Shown in pieces: positions 25,415 through 34,086 of a DNA stretch of 64,000 nucleotides. The notes below the pieces were generated by a model that was given only the letters and a program-made list of their open reading frames with translations, was not told the origin of the DNA and searched no databases. A program made the position numbers and the translations under genes. This DNA is from Fibrella rubiginis (GTDB taxonomy: Bacteria > Bacteroidota > Bacteroidia > Cytophagales > Spirosomataceae). The DNA lies in assembly GCF_017353185.1 (NCBI RefSeq), contig NZ_JAFMYV010000007.1, positions 248,001 to 312,000 of the forward strand, given 5' to 3'. Position 1 is the stretch's first letter. Each line of letters starts with the position of its first letter.

Positions 25415-25839
25415 ACAGCATCGAGATAAGTACTGACAAGGCCCGGCTTGCTGTACCGATGATTCACCAGTTTCTGAGCACGGAAGCGTATTGGTGCCTG
25501 AATATTCCGCTGGAAACGGTGCAACGGTCTATTGACAACTCGCTGTGTTTTGGCGTTTACCTGGAAAACAGACAAATAGGTTTTGCACGGGTGGTAACCG
25601 ATTATGCTACGTTTGGCTACCTCGCCGACGTGTTTGTCTTGCCCGAACACCGGGGTAAAGGGTTTTCCAAACAGCTGATGGCCGCTGTCATGGCGCATCC
25701 CGCCTTGCAGGGGTTGCGCCGCCTGATGCTGGTGACGCAGGATGCACACGGCCTGTATGAGCCGTTTGGTTTTCGGCCCATCGAAAATCCGGAGAACACG
25801 ATGTTCATTAAATTCTTCACCGCTTACGAGCCATGCTGA
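25411..25839 (+). CDS. GNAT family N-acetyltransferase inside the his operon
   Basis: 142 residues. The acetyl-CoA site is [15 protein letters not shown], with [18 protein letters not shown] as the C-terminal strand and helix. It has the size and pattern of small-molecule or peptide acetyltransferases of this family in Bacteroidota; the substrate is unknown. It overlaps hisA by 4 nt (ATGA) and hisF by 7 nt, so it is co-translated with the his genes. Whether it has a part in histidine metabolism or is simply a stable neighbour cannot be told. Confidence 0.8.
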   Translation: MNSIEISTDKARLAVPMIHQFLSTEAYWCLNIPLETVQRSIDNSLCFGVYLENRQIGFARVVTDYATFGYLADVFVLPEHRGKGFSKQLMAAVMAHPALQGLRRLMLVTQDAHGLYEPFGFRPIENPENTMFIKFFTAYEPC

Positions 25840-26594
25840 CGAAACGAATTATTCCCTGCCTCGATATTAAGGACGGGCGCACGGTGAAGGGCACCAACTT
25901 CGTGAACCTGCGCGACGCCGGTGACCCCGTTGAGCTGGGGGCCATCTACGCCGCCGAAGGGGCTGATGAACTGGTTTTCCTGGACATTACCGCTACCGTC
26001 GATGAGCGCAAAACGCTGCTTGATCTGGTGCGGCGAGTGGCCCACGCGGTCAACATTCCGTTTACGGTGGGGGGCGGCATCTCGTCTGTGGCTGACGTGT
26101 CGGCCCTGCTCAACGCGGGTGCCGATAAGGTCTCCATTAATTCGTCGGCGGTACGCAACCCAGCTCTGATCAATGAGTTAGCCCTCGAATTTGGATCACA
26201 GTGCATCATCGTGGCCATCGACACGCGGTATAGTAACGGTGAACACATCGTACACACGCATGGCGGGCGGAAACCAACTGAGTTGCGGACGCTGGCCTGG
26301 GCAAAGGAGGTGGAAGAACGGGGAGCGGGCGAAATTCTGCTGACCTCGATGGATACCGACGGCACTAAGGCAGGCTTTGCGCTGGAACTGACGGCGGCGG
26401 TGTCAGGCGCAGCCAACATTCCCGTGATTGCCTCTGGCGGGGCGGGTACGATGGCCCACTTTACGGACGTATTTACCACCGGAAAAGCTGACGCCGGACT
26501 GGCCGCCAGCATTTTTCACTTCAAGGAAATCGGCATTCCCGATCTAAAACAGTACCTCGCCGGAAAGGGTATTCCGATGCGGTTGACCATTTAA
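25833..26594 (+). CDS. hisF: Imidazole glycerol phosphate synthase, cyclase subunit HisF
   Basis: 253 residues, full length. Catalytic D11 ([15 protein letters not shown]) and D130 ([12 protein letters not shown]) are present, with phosphate-binding [10 protein letters not shown] and [11 protein letters not shown] loops. HisF uses ammonia channelled from HisH to convert PRFAR to imidazole-glycerol phosphate and AICAR. It overlaps the GNAT gene by 7 nt; a 59-nt gap with an inverted repeat separates it from hisIE. Confidence 0.95.
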   Translation: MLTKRIIPCLDIKDGRTVKGTNFVNLRDAGDPVELGAIYAAEGADELVFLDITATVDERKTLLDLVRRVAHAVNIPFTVGGGISSVADVSALLNAGADKVSINSSAVRNPALINELALEFGSQCIIVAIDTRYSNGEHIVHTHGGRKPTELRTLAWAKEVEERGAGEILLTSMDTDGTKAGFALELTAAVSGAANIPVIASGGAGTMAHFTDVFTTGKADAGLAASIFHFKEIGIPDLKQYLAGKGIPMRLTI

Positions 26595-26600
26595 AAAACT

Positions 26601-26644
26601 GGGCCACAGCGTAACTCCTCTGCCTCTGTGTAACGCTGTGGCCC
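26601..26644. repeat. 12-bp inverted repeat between hisF and hisIE
   Basis: GGGCCACAGCGT (26601-26612) is perfectly complementary to 26633-26644, with a 20-nt CT-rich loop. There is no T-run, so it is more likely an intercistronic mRNA hairpin or processing site than a terminator. Confidence 0.55.
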
Positions 26645-26653
26645 CAAACACAT

Positions 26654-27268
26654 ATGACAATCGACTTTACAAAATCGCCGGATGGGCTGGTGCCTGCTGT
26701 GGTGCAGGACGACCAAACCGGTAAGGTGCTGATGCTGGGTTACATGAACGCCGAAGCCTACGAAAAAACGCAGGCTGAAGGCATCGTAACCTTTTTCAGC
26801 CGCAGCAAACAGCGCCTCTGGACCAAAGGCGAAACGTCGTCTAACTTCTTGCATGTGAGGGAGTTGCTGGTCGACTGCGATGGCGACACGCTGCTCATTA
26901 AAGCTACTCCCGATGGCCCAACCTGCCATACCGGGGCCGACACCTGTTTTGCCGAAGTGAATAGAGGACGGGCCAATCCAGGCCGGGGGCAGTTTCTGAA
27001 CTACCTGCAGGGCATTATCCATGACCGGAAGGTGAACCCATCAGACCAATCCTACACGGCATCGCTGTTTAAAAAAGGGGTGAACAAGATTGCGCAGAAA
27101 GTGGGCGAAGAGGCCGTGGAACTGGTAATCGAGGCCAAAGACAACAACGATGACCTGTTTCGGGGAGAAGCCGCCGACCTGCTGTTTCACTACCTGGTGC
27201 TGCTGGAAGAAAAAAACATCGACCTCGACGAGATCATTGACGTCCTGCAACAGCGACACGCCAAATAG
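26654..27268 (+). CDS. hisIE: Bifunctional phosphoribosyl-AMP cyclohydrolase/phosphoribosyl-ATP pyrophosphatase HisIE
   Basis: 204 residues. The N-terminal HisI domain (about 1-105) has LMLGYMNAEAYEKT, the metal site DCDGD and the zinc cysteines in CHTGADTCF. The C-terminal HisE domain (about 112-200) has the helical QKVGEEAVELVIEAK and GEAADLLFHYLVLL pyrophosphatase motifs. Together they carry out the second and third steps of histidine synthesis. It ends the his series seen here; hisG, hisD, hisC and hisB are not in the window. Confidence 0.95.
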   Translation: MTIDFTKSPDGLVPAVVQDDQTGKVLMLGYMNAEAYEKTQAEGIVTFFSRSKQRLWTKGETSSNFLHVRELLVDCDGDTLLIKATPDGPTCHTGADTCFAEVNRGRANPGRGQFLNYLQGIIHDRKVNPSDQSYTASLFKKGVNKIAQKVGEEAVELVIEAKDNNDDLFRGEAADLLFHYLVLLEEKNIDLDEIIDVLQQRHAK

Positions 27269-27360
27269 CGCCCGTAAACAATGGTTTACCGTTCGGCGTT
27301 TGAACGTCTGACGTTTCTGCCCCATTCACAAACCTTCAATCTGAAACGTCAACTACCATT

Positions 27361-27696
27361 ATGGGTCTTATTATTCGCGTTCTCATCAGTGCCGTGGCAG
27401 TATACATTGCCAGCCGGTTTGTGCCGGGTGTTCGGGTTGCCAACTTCGAAACGGCACTCATTGTAGCCATTGTGTTGGGTTTGCTCAATGCCTTCGTGAA
27501 ACCCATTCTCACGATTCTGACCATCCCCATCACGGTCCTGACGCTGGGGCTTTTCCTGATTGTGCTTAACGTATTAATGGTATATCTGACAGCCTCGCTG
27601 GTCAGTGGGTTTCGGGTGGATGGGTTTATTGCCGCCTTGCTGTTCAGTATCGTGGTCTCGGTTGTAACCTGGCTCATCGACGCCATCGTTAATTAA
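27361..27696 (+). CDS. Phage-holin-family 4-TM membrane protein
   Basis: 111 residues, almost wholly hydrophobic with four predicted helices: LIIRVLISAVAVYIASRF, ALIVAIVLGLLNAFVKPIL, ITVLTLGLFLIVLNVLMVYL and FIAALLFSIVVSVVTWLI. The LGLLNAFVKPIL segment is the hallmark of the 4-TM mycobacterial-holin-like family (PF04020), widespread in bacteria without prophage. Its function in chromosomal settings is unknown. ATG 27361 follows hisIE by 92 nt. Confidence 0.8.
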   Translation: MGLIIRVLISAVAVYIASRFVPGVRVANFETALIVAIVLGLLNAFVKPILTILTIPITVLTLGLFLIVLNVLMVYLTASLVSGFRVDGFIAALLFSIVVSVVTWLIDAIVN

Positions 27697-27707
27697 TAAA
27701 ACCAACA

Positions 27708-28415
27708 TTGGCAGCAGACATTGGGTATATCCATCACGAAGCTCACCTGCGGAGTTCTGACGTAATTTCTGACATCGTCATTGGCATGTCTGATGGGCTT
27801 ACGGTGCCTTTTGCGCTGGCAGCAGGGCTGAGTGGAGCCGTGGCCAGTTCGTCGCTGGTAGTCACGGCGGGCATTGCCGAAATCGTAGCGGGGTCCATTG
27901 CTATGGGCCTGGGCGGCTATCTGGCGGGCCGCACCGAAGCCGACCATTACTCGTCGGAACGGCGAAGGGAGGTGGCCGAAGTGGAATCGGTACCCGAAAA
28001 GGAAAAGGAAGAAGTACGTGAAGTATTCGCCGAAATGGGTCTCAGCCCCGCTCTGCAAATCACCATCGCCGACGAACTTGCCAAAGACAAAGTGAAGTGG
28101 GTCGACTTTATGATGAAGTACGAACTTGGCCTCGACGAACCCGACCCCAACCGAGCCACCAAAAGTGCCTTTACCATCGGGCTGTCGTATGTGGTGGGTG
28201 GCCTGATTCCGTTGACTCCCTACTTTCTGATCAAAAGCCCACACGAGGCCCTGCTCTATTCGGCGGGCATTACGCTGCTTTGCTTGTTCATTTTCGGCTA
28301 TTTCAAAAGCAAAGTTACCGGCCAACCCCCGGTAAGTGGGGCACTGAAGGTCATGCTCATCGGCGCCCTTGCCGCCGCTGCCGCCTTTGGCATTGCGCGT
28401 TTGGTAGGTGGGTGA
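27708..28415 (+). CDS. VIT1/CCC1 family metal transporter
   Basis: 235 residues starting at TTG 27708, since no ATG occurs before the conserved SDVISDIVIGMSDGLTVPFA. This motif opens the VIT1/CCC1 fold of Fe/Mn transporters. TM segments lie near residues 25-80, 155-175, 185-205 and 215-233. The cytoplasmic insert from about 85-140 is rich in Glu (EVESVPEKEKEEVREVF) and is the metal-binding domain of the family. Likely exports or stores Fe(II) or Mn(II) at the inner membrane. It starts 11 nt after the holin-like gene. Confidence 0.85.
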   Translation: MAADIGYIHHEAHLRSSDVISDIVIGMSDGLTVPFALAAGLSGAVASSSLVVTAGIAEIVAGSIAMGLGGYLAGRTEADHYSSERRREVAEVESVPEKEKEEVREVFAEMGLSPALQITIADELAKDKVKWVDFMMKYELGLDEPDPNRATKSAFTIGLSYVVGGLIPLTPYFLIKSPHEALLYSAGITLLCLFIFGYFKSKVTGQPPVSGALKVMLIGALAAAAAFGIARLVGG

Positions 28416-28422
28416 AAAGTTT

Positions 28423-28530
28423 TTTTAGACAGGGTTAGCAGGATTTTGGGCTATCTGAGTCGTTGTCACTCGGCAAGAGCCAAGCGACAACGACTCAGAT
28501 AGCCCAAAATCCTGCTAACCCTGTCTAAAA
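28423..28530. repeat. Long perfect inverted repeat, copy A (45-bp arms)
   Basis: The arms 28423-28467 and 28486-28530 are perfectly complementary over 45 bp with an 18-nt spacer. The element fills the gap between two convergent genes. Bases 28466-28512 match 30061-30107 of copy B with a single mismatch in 47 nt, so A and B belong to one dispersed family. In RNA either strand would fold into a very stable hairpin, which could end both transcripts. Confidence 0.95.
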
Positions 28531-28534
28531 GAAT

Positions 28535-29872
28535 CTACCGCACAAACGCCAGCCGCTGCCCGGCCCGCTCCACCTGGAAATCACCGTTAGCGTAGACCAG
28601 TTCACCTGACACAAATGTGTGGGTAATCTTATGCCCAAAGGTTTGGCCCGTCAGGGGCGACCAACCGCATTTGTAGAGAATCGATTCGGGCGTGACATGG
28701 GTGGCCTGGTTGGGGTCAACCAGCACCAGATCAGCCCAGTAGCCTTCGCGCAGATAGCCCCGACGGTCAATCTGAAAACAATCGGCGGGCGCATGGGCCA
28801 TTTTCTGCACCACTTTTTCGGGCGAAATTTTTCCCTGTCTGGCTGCTTCCAGCATCAGCAACAGCGGGTGTTGCACCAGCGGTAAGCCCGACGGTGCCTG
28901 CCAGTAGGGCTGCTGTTTTTCAGCCCAGGTGTGCGGCGCGTGGTCGGTGGCGATGATGTCGAGGCGGTCGTCAAGCAGGGCCTCCCAGAGGGCGGCGCGG
29001 TGATGCGGCGCCTTGATAGCCGGGTTGCATTTGATCTGATTACCAAGCTGTTCGTAATCATCAGCCGAAAACCAGAGGTGATGTACGCATACTTCGGCCG
29101 TGATGCGCTTTTGGCTTAGCGCTACATCATTTCGGAACAACGAAAGCTCGTCGGCGGTAGTCAGGTGCAGAATGTGTAGCCGGGTGTTGTGCTGCCTGGC
29201 AAGCTCTACCGCCATGCTCGACGACCGCAAACAGGCCAGTTCATCGCGCACGAGAGGATGAATCCAGGCAGGAGCATCTTCTCCATACTCGGTTCGGAAG
29301 CGTTCTGCATTGGCCCGCACGGTGGCCTCGTCTTCGCAGTGGGTAGCAATCAGCATAGGGCACTCCCGAAACAGCGCATCCAGCGTTTGTACGTTGTCCA
29401 CCAGCATATTGCCCGTCGACGAACCCATAAATACTTTCACCCCGCAAACTGTGGCCGGATCGGTACGCAGCACCTCGTCCAGGTTGTCATTGGAGGCGCC
29501 CATGAAGAACGAATAGTTACCAAAGGCAGTCCGTTCGGCAATGTCGTACTTGTCCTGTAAAAGCTTTTGCGTCAAGGCGTTGGGCACAGTGTTGGGCATT
29601 TCCATAAACGTGGTCACGCCCCCCGCCACGCCCGCCCGCGACTCAGTGCCTATGGTGGCTTTATGCGTCAGGCCCGGCTCCCGAAAATGCACCTGATCGT
29701 CAATCACGCCCGGCAACAGATATTGCCCCTGGGCATCAATCACCACGTCGCCCGCCCGCGCCGAAACAGATGCGCCTATCTCGGCAATGAACCCGCCTTC
29801 AGTGCGCAGGTCGAGTTGTTGACTGGTGCCTTCGTTAATGAGTTGCGCGTTGCGGATGAGGTAATTGGGCAT
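28535..29872 (-). CDS. pyrC: Dihydroorotase
   Basis: 445 residues from ATG 29872 (MPNYLIRNAQLINEG); an in-frame extension to 30109 is repeat copy B and is rejected. It is an amidohydrolase-fold, class I type enzyme closing carbamoyl-aspartate to dihydroorotate in pyrimidine synthesis. GVIDDQVHFREPGLTHK carries the metal site, with Q60 where most family members have the first His of HxH; this DDQVHF form is usual in Bacteroidota. ATDHAPHTWAEK is the late catalytic Asp region. The gene is flanked on both sides by copies of one palindromic repeat. An allantoinase-like role is possible but less likely. Confidence 0.88.
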   Translation of the reverse strand: MPNYLIRNAQLINEGTSQQLDLRTEGGFIAEIGASVSARAGDVVIDAQGQYLLPGVIDDQVHFREPGLTHKATIGTESRAGVAGGVTTFMEMPNTVPNALTQKLLQDKYDIAERTAFGNYSFFMGASNDNLDEVLRTDPATVCGVKVFMGSSTGNMLVDNVQTLDALFRECPMLIATHCEDEATVRANAERFRTEYGEDAPAWIHPLVRDELACLRSSSMAVELARQHNTRLHILHLTTADELSLFRNDVALSQKRITAEVCVHHLWFSADDYEQLGNQIKCNPAIKAPHHRAALWEALLDDRLDIIATDHAPHTWAEKQQPYWQAPSGLPLVQHPLLLMLEAARQGKISPEKVVQKMAHAPADCFQIDRRGYLREGYWADLVLVDPNQATHVTPESILYKCGWSPLTGQTFGHKITHTFVSGELVYANGDFQVERAGQRLAFVR

Positions 29873-29932
29873 CGGAAAAGGGTTTTTTGACAGGATTATC
29901 AGGATTTCGGGATGAACAGGATTTTTGTTTGC

Positions 29933-30090
29933 AGTCGTTGTCGCTTGGCTCTTGCCGAGTGACCCATATCCAAGGGCCTCCGGCCCGTGGGTCGAACTTG
30001 ATGTAGTTAGGCCAACCTGTTTCAAAGGCCAAGTACGGACCGGAGGCCCTTGGATATGGGTCACTCGGCAAGAGCCAAGCGACAACGACT
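29933..30090. repeat. Long perfect inverted repeat, copy B (51-bp arms)
   Basis: Arms 29933-29983 and 30040-30090 are perfectly complementary over 51 bp around a 56-nt spacer; pairing resumes after one mismatch inside. Outside the arms, both sides also share GGATTTCGGG and an A/T-rich AAAGGGTTTTT motif in inverted order. It lies between the pyrC start and the hemB stop and shares a 47-nt core with copy A. The left flank has CAGGATT-type short repeats. Confidence 0.95.
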
Positions 30091-30119
30091 CAGATAGCCC
30101 GAAATCCAAAAACCCTTTT

Positions 30120-31094
30120 TTACGCTAACAATTGCGCGGCTTCTTTAGCAAAATACGTCAAAATTACGTCGGCACCGGCGCGTTTGATAGACATCAATGA
30201 CTCCATCATGGCGCGTTCGCCGTCGAGCCAGCCGTTTTGGGCGGCGGCTTTAATCATGGCATATTCCCCGCTGACGTTGTAAGCGGCAATGGGCAACTGA
30301 CTGTTCTGACGTAACAAACTAATAATGTCCAGATAGGTTAGGGCGGGCTTAACCATCAGTATATCAGCACCTTCCTGCGTATCAAGCTCCGCCTCAATGA
30401 GGGCTTCGCGGCTGTTGGCAGGATTCATCTGGTACGTTTTCTTGTCGCCAAATTTGGGTGCCGAGGCTAGGGCATCACGGAAAGGACCGTAGAACGCAGA
30501 GGCATATTTCGCCGAATAGGAGATGATGCCCACGTGCTTGAACCCTGCATTGTCCAACGCCTTCCGCAGGTAGCCCACGCGCCCATCCATCATATCCGAC
30601 GGGCCAATCAGATCAGCACCGGCTTGTGCCTGGGCTACAGCCATTCGGGCCAGAATTTCCAGCGTTTCGTCGTTCAGGATCACGCCGTTTTCCACCAGCC
30701 CGTCGTGCCCGTCTGAGCTATACGGGTCCATGGCTACGTCGGTCATGAGCAGTACATCGGGGTACTTTGTTTTGATCGCCTGAATCGTTTGCAGATACAG
30801 CCCGTCGGGGTTGTGGCTTTCGCTGGCAGTGCGGTCTTTTTTGTCGTCAGACAGGTTTGGAAACAGATCAAATGCCTTGATTCCCAGGTCAATACAGCGG
30901 CCGATTTCGTCCAGCAGCAGATCGGGTGAATGCCGAAAAATGCCCGGAATGGAGGCTACTTCGGTACGCAGGTTGCGCCCTTCAAGCACAAACAGGGGCA
31001 GAATAAAATCAGAGACATGCAGGCGCGTTTCCTGCACCATATCGCGCAACACACCCGACTGGCGGTTGCGGCGGGGACGACGGAGACTATCCAT
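30120..31094 (-). CDS. hemB: Porphobilinogen synthase (delta-aminolevulinic acid dehydratase)
   Basis: 324 residues, full length. The Schiff-base lysines are K249 (DILMVKPALTY) and K196 (SYSAKYASAFYGPFR). The metal-binding loop reads TDVAMDPYSSDGHDG without the three cysteines of the zinc type, so this is the magnesium-type enzyme. It condenses two 5-aminolevulinate molecules to porphobilinogen in haem synthesis. Start ATG 31094. Another haem gene, hemE, lies at 61888-62943. Confidence 0.95.
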   Translation of the reverse strand: MDSLRRPRRNRQSGVLRDMVQETRLHVSDFILPLFVLEGRNLRTEVASIPGIFRHSPDLLLDEIGRCIDLGIKAFDLFPNLSDDKKDRTASESHNPDGLYLQTIQAIKTKYPDVLLMTDVAMDPYSSDGHDGLVENGVILNDETLEILARMAVAQAQAGADLIGPSDMMDGRVGYLRKALDNAGFKHVGIISYSAKYASAFYGPFRDALASAPKFGDKKTYQMNPANSREALIEAELDTQEGADILMVKPALTYLDIISLLRQNSQLPIAAYNVSGEYAMIKAAAQNGWLDGERAMMESLMSIKRAGADVILTYFAKEAAQLLA

Positions 31095-31104
31095 TGATTA
31101 TTAG

Positions 31105-31179
31105 TTTGTCTGTTTGTTGGTTTGTCTGTTACCGACGAAGCCCCCTTGCATAAGAGTTCTCAACAACCAAACAGACAAA
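31105..31179. repeat. Imperfect inverted repeat upstream of hemB
   Basis: TTTGTCTGTT occurs twice in direct order (31105-31114 and 31121-31130), and CAAACAGACAAA at 31168-31179 is the inverted partner of 31105-31116. The arms (12 bp) are short and gapped compared with the other long repeats; it may be a decayed member of that class. Confidence 0.55.
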
Positions 31180-31201
31180 GCAATAAACACCTGAACAACC
31201 G

Positions 31202-31888
31202 TCACACCACTAATTTAAATCCCTCTCCATGCACGTTTACGAGCTGAACGCGCTCATCTTCCTTGAGGTATTTGCGCAGTTTAGTGATATAGACATCCAT
31301 GCTACGAGCGTTGAAATAGGAATCGTCGCCCCAGACCATTTTCAAGGCAAAACTGCGACTAAGAGGCTGGTTGAGGTTTTGGGCCAGCAGTTTCAACAGT
31401 TCCGACTCCTTGCTGGTGAGGCGTTGCCCGGCGGGTTCTCCCTCCCGAAACAGCATTTGATGGGGGTAGTCGAACCGGAACGAGCCGAACTGGTAGACGT
31501 TCATGTCGGGCACGCTACCGGTGCGTTGATAGCGCCGCAAAATGGCCTGAATTCTGAGCAAAAGCTCCTCCATGCTGAACGGCTTGGTCATATAATCGTC
31601 AGCCCCGGCGCGCAGTCCTTGGATAGTATCCTCCTGCATCGACTTGGCCGTAAGGAAGATGATAGGCACGTCGCGACCCGCCATGCGGAGTTCTTTGGCC
31701 AGAGTGAAGCCGTCTTTTTTGGGCATCATCACGTCCAGAATACAGAGGTCATATTGCCCCGCCATAAACTGTTGCAGGCCCGCGTTGCCGTCGGTGGCGC
31801 GGTCGGTGGGGTAGCCTTTCATCGTCAGGTATTCCTGCGTGAGTTGGCCCAGATTCGGGTCGTCTTCAACAAGTAGGATTGAGGGCAT
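31202..31888 (-). CDS. OmpR-family response regulator
   Basis: 228 residues from ATG 31888 (MPSILLVEDD). The receiver domain holds acidic D9/D10, phospho-acceptor D52 (CILDVMMPKKDG), the TAK switch and KPFSMEELLLRI. The C-terminal winged helix is clear (GQRLTSKESELLKLL, SMDVYITKLRKYL). It is the partner of the histidine kinase immediately upstream and resembles the RprY-type regulators of Bacteroidota. A 51-bp-arm inverted repeat separates the two genes and may lower regulator expression relative to the kinase. Confidence 0.9.
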   Translation of the reverse strand: MPSILLVEDDPNLGQLTQEYLTMKGYPTDRATDGNAGLQQFMAGQYDLCILDVMMPKKDGFTLAKELRMAGRDVPIIFLTAKSMQEDTIQGLRAGADDYMTKPFSMEELLLRIQAILRRYQRTGSVPDMNVYQFGSFRFDYPHQMLFREGEPAGQRLTSKESELLKLLAQNLNQPLSRSFALKMVWGDDSYFNARSMDVYITKLRKYLKEDERVQLVNVHGEGFKLVV

Positions 31889-31897
31889 AAGGAAATT

Positions 31898-32009
31898 GTG
31901 AATGAGTGACTGAGCGAATGAGTGAATAGCTTGGAGCGCTTCGCGCATAGTAAAACACATGCGCGAAGCGCTCCAAGCTATTCACTCATTCGCTCAGTCA
32001 CTCATTCAC
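31898..32009. repeat. Long perfect inverted repeat (51-bp arms) between kinase and regulator genes
   Basis: Arms 31898-31948 and 31959-32009 are perfectly complementary over 51 bp with only a 10-nt spacer. The arms contain GAATGAGTGA-type short repeats and a GCGCTTCGCGC block. The right arm ends at the last base of the kinase stop codon; the left arm ends 9 nt before the regulator start. It is unrelated in sequence to copies A and B. Confidence 0.95.
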
Positions 32010-33988
32010 TAATTAAACGTTGGTATAACAATTTCAAATTCGCTGCCTTCGCCGGGGGTGCTGGAAACGGTGATCAGACCGTGGTGCTCTTCGGCCATTT
32101 TCTTTACGTAACTCAATCCCAGGCCAAAGCCTTTTACATCGTGGCGGTTGCCGGTAGGTACGCGATAAAACGTCTCGAAAATACGGCCCTGTTGTTCTTT
32201 TGTAAGACCTAACCCCTTATCAGCCACGGCAATACCCACCGCTTCCTGTCCCGATGGCAACGTAGTGTTACGCGTACGGATGCGTAGCGACAACTGGTCG
32301 GGTGAATACTTAATGGCATTGTCGACAAGGTTATAGAGCATATTGGTCAGGTGCACTTCATCGGCCTCCACGAGTTCATTGGTAGCATCGAATTCCAGGT
32401 CCAGTTCGCCCTGCCGCTGCTCAATCTGGAGGCCCACGCTGTTAATTACCTTCTCAATCACGTCATGCACATTCACCGACGACAGGCTCAGTTGAATAGC
32501 CCCCCGGTCGAGCATAGCCATCTGCAGTACTTTTTCCACGTGTGAGCCTAACCGTTGATTTTCGTCGCGGATAATACCAATGTACCGATTCAGCCGGTCG
32601 GCAACGGGTGGATTTTCGTTTACAGGCCCGCCACCCGCCAGCGCCATTGGGGCGGGCTGATTCAGTTGCTCGCGCGCCATGTCTACGGCCAGGGAGATGG
32701 TCGAAATAGGCGTTTTGAACTCGTGAGTCATGTTATTGATGAAATCGTTTTTAATGTCGGCCATTTTTTTCTGCCGCAGAATGGTGCTGATGGCGATGTA
32801 GAAGCAGGCCATAATTACTAAAATCAGGATGGCCGATCCCGCCAGCGTGGCCGTGAGCCGTTCAAGTATAAACGCCTGCTGATTGGGAAAGAATAGGTAG
32901 ACGTAGTTGTTGGTTTCGAGCAGATTGTTTGGAAACAAAGCTGCTTTATAACCCGCTGTTTGAAAGCGTTTGTCTGCCTCGCTGGCGTCTCCTAACCCAC
33001 CCGAAGCCCCATTTGATACGAACAGAAGTTGTGGCCGGTCTTTACTCCGCACGGCATAATCGAACGGAATGGCGATGCCGCGCTCCTGTAACGCCTGCCG
33101 CAGCAACGTATCCAGCGTAAACCGGTCGACGCGTTCTTCCAGGGGGCGGTCAGAAAACATCATACCTCTGAAAATAGCTTTGATTGCCTCCGACTGATCG
33201 GCCACCGAGGTGCCATTAGCGGGCTTGTTGGCTGCCCCGTTGGGTGGGGCTGGCATCGTCATTGTTGATGTCAGCGTGGGCTTTCCCGTTATTTTTCGAT
33301 TGCGTTTCACGCGCGCCAGCAAGCGGCCGTTGTCGGCTTTCACAGCACCGGGCGACGTCAGCCGGGCTACCGAATCGGGAACCACCAAACCCGACGACGA
33401 CCGCAGGTAATCATTAACGTGGCTTTGTAGAACCTGATCGATCCAGCGACTAAAGCGCTCTTGCTGAATAAGTTGTGCTTCAATATCGCCTGCCGCTACC
33501 AGCTCATCCTGCTGCCGGTAAAAGGCTTCTACGGTACGAAGCTGTTCGGGCGTCAGTTGCCGCTGAATGGGTTGGAGCGCGTCCATCTGGATCGTAACCG
33601 TACCCGGAACACCCTCGCTGGCCATGTAGGGCGGGGCGGGGCGTTGTTTCGGCCGCCGCGGAACTGCCGGGGCGGTCCGGCGCTCGGGCTTGCGGAACAC
33701 CACTGGACTTTGTGCCGCCACTGACTGTGTCGCTTTGGGTGTGTCCTTGCCAATGGCAATCAGTTGCTGGTGTTGTTCCTGAGCGTTTAGCCGCTGCCGG
33801 GCCTGATACTGAATCTCCTGCCGTTCCAGCGTCCGGACCACTTCCTGGAGGGCGTCGGTCACTTTATAGTCGAACTGTTCTTTCTGCAGGTGAAGGGCGT
33901 TACTGATCCAGTAAAGTTGAAACCCTACTAAACCAAGTAGCCCCACGGCCATCAAACAGACAATCCAACGAATACGATTGGTGGACAT
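32009..33988 (-). CDS. Sensor histidine kinase, RprX-like
   Basis: 659 residues from ATG 33988. TM1 is at about 8-28 and TM2 at about 379-401, enclosing a periplasmic domain of about 350 residues that is Pro- and Gln-rich near residues 100-130. The HisKA domain has H422 (NNMTHEFKTPIS). The ATPase domain has NLVDNAIKYSP, ADKGLGL and FGLGLSYVKKM. It phosphorylates the regulator encoded downstream. The signal sensed is unknown. It is divergent from a secreted T9SS-like protein gene, 170 bp away. Confidence 0.9.
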   Translation of the reverse strand: MSTNRIRWIVCLMAVGLLGLVGFQLYWISNALHLQKEQFDYKVTDALQEVVRTLERQEIQYQARQRLNAQEQHQQLIAIGKDTPKATQSVAAQSPVVFRKPERRTAPAVPRRPKQRPAPPYMASEGVPGTVTIQMDALQPIQRQLTPEQLRTVEAFYRQQDELVAAGDIEAQLIQQERFSRWIDQVLQSHVNDYLRSSSGLVVPDSVARLTSPGAVKADNGRLLARVKRNRKITGKPTLTSTMTMPAPPNGAANKPANGTSVADQSEAIKAIFRGMMFSDRPLEERVDRFTLDTLLRQALQERGIAIPFDYAVRSKDRPQLLFVSNGASGGLGDASEADKRFQTAGYKAALFPNNLLETNNYVYLFFPNQQAFILERLTATLAGSAILILVIMACFYIAISTILRQKKMADIKNDFINNMTHEFKTPISTISLAVDMAREQLNQPAPMALAGGGPVNENPPVADRLNRYIGIIRDENQRLGSHVEKVLQMAMLDRGAIQLSLSSVNVHDVIEKVINSVGLQIEQRQGELDLEFDATNELVEADEVHLTNMLYNLVDNAIKYSPDQLSLRIRTRNTTLPSGQEAVGIAVADKGLGLTKEQQGRIFETFYRVPTGNRHDVKGFGLGLSYVKKMAEEHHGLITVSSTPGEGSEFEIVIPTFN

Positions 33989-34086
33989 ATTATTTTTGGC
34001 AAATCCATGCAACGCCGCTCGCCGGGCAGCCATCTTTAGCAGACAACCATTAAAAGTACGCCAACCTCACCGGCAGGGGTATGGGC

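Noticed and set aside
27041..28325. Minus-strand frames opposite hisIE and the VIT1/CCC1 gene
   Set aside because: Both plus-strand genes have clear family motifs across their length; the opposite frames have none.
28423..30107. A composite transposon carrying pyrC
   Set aside because: There is no transposase, no target-site duplication that I can see, and pyrC is a core gene; I report only the repeat family.
29873..30109. N-terminal extension of dihydroorotase by 79 residues
   Set aside because: The extension is encoded by the palindromic repeat; the family start is MPNYLIRNAQ at 29872.
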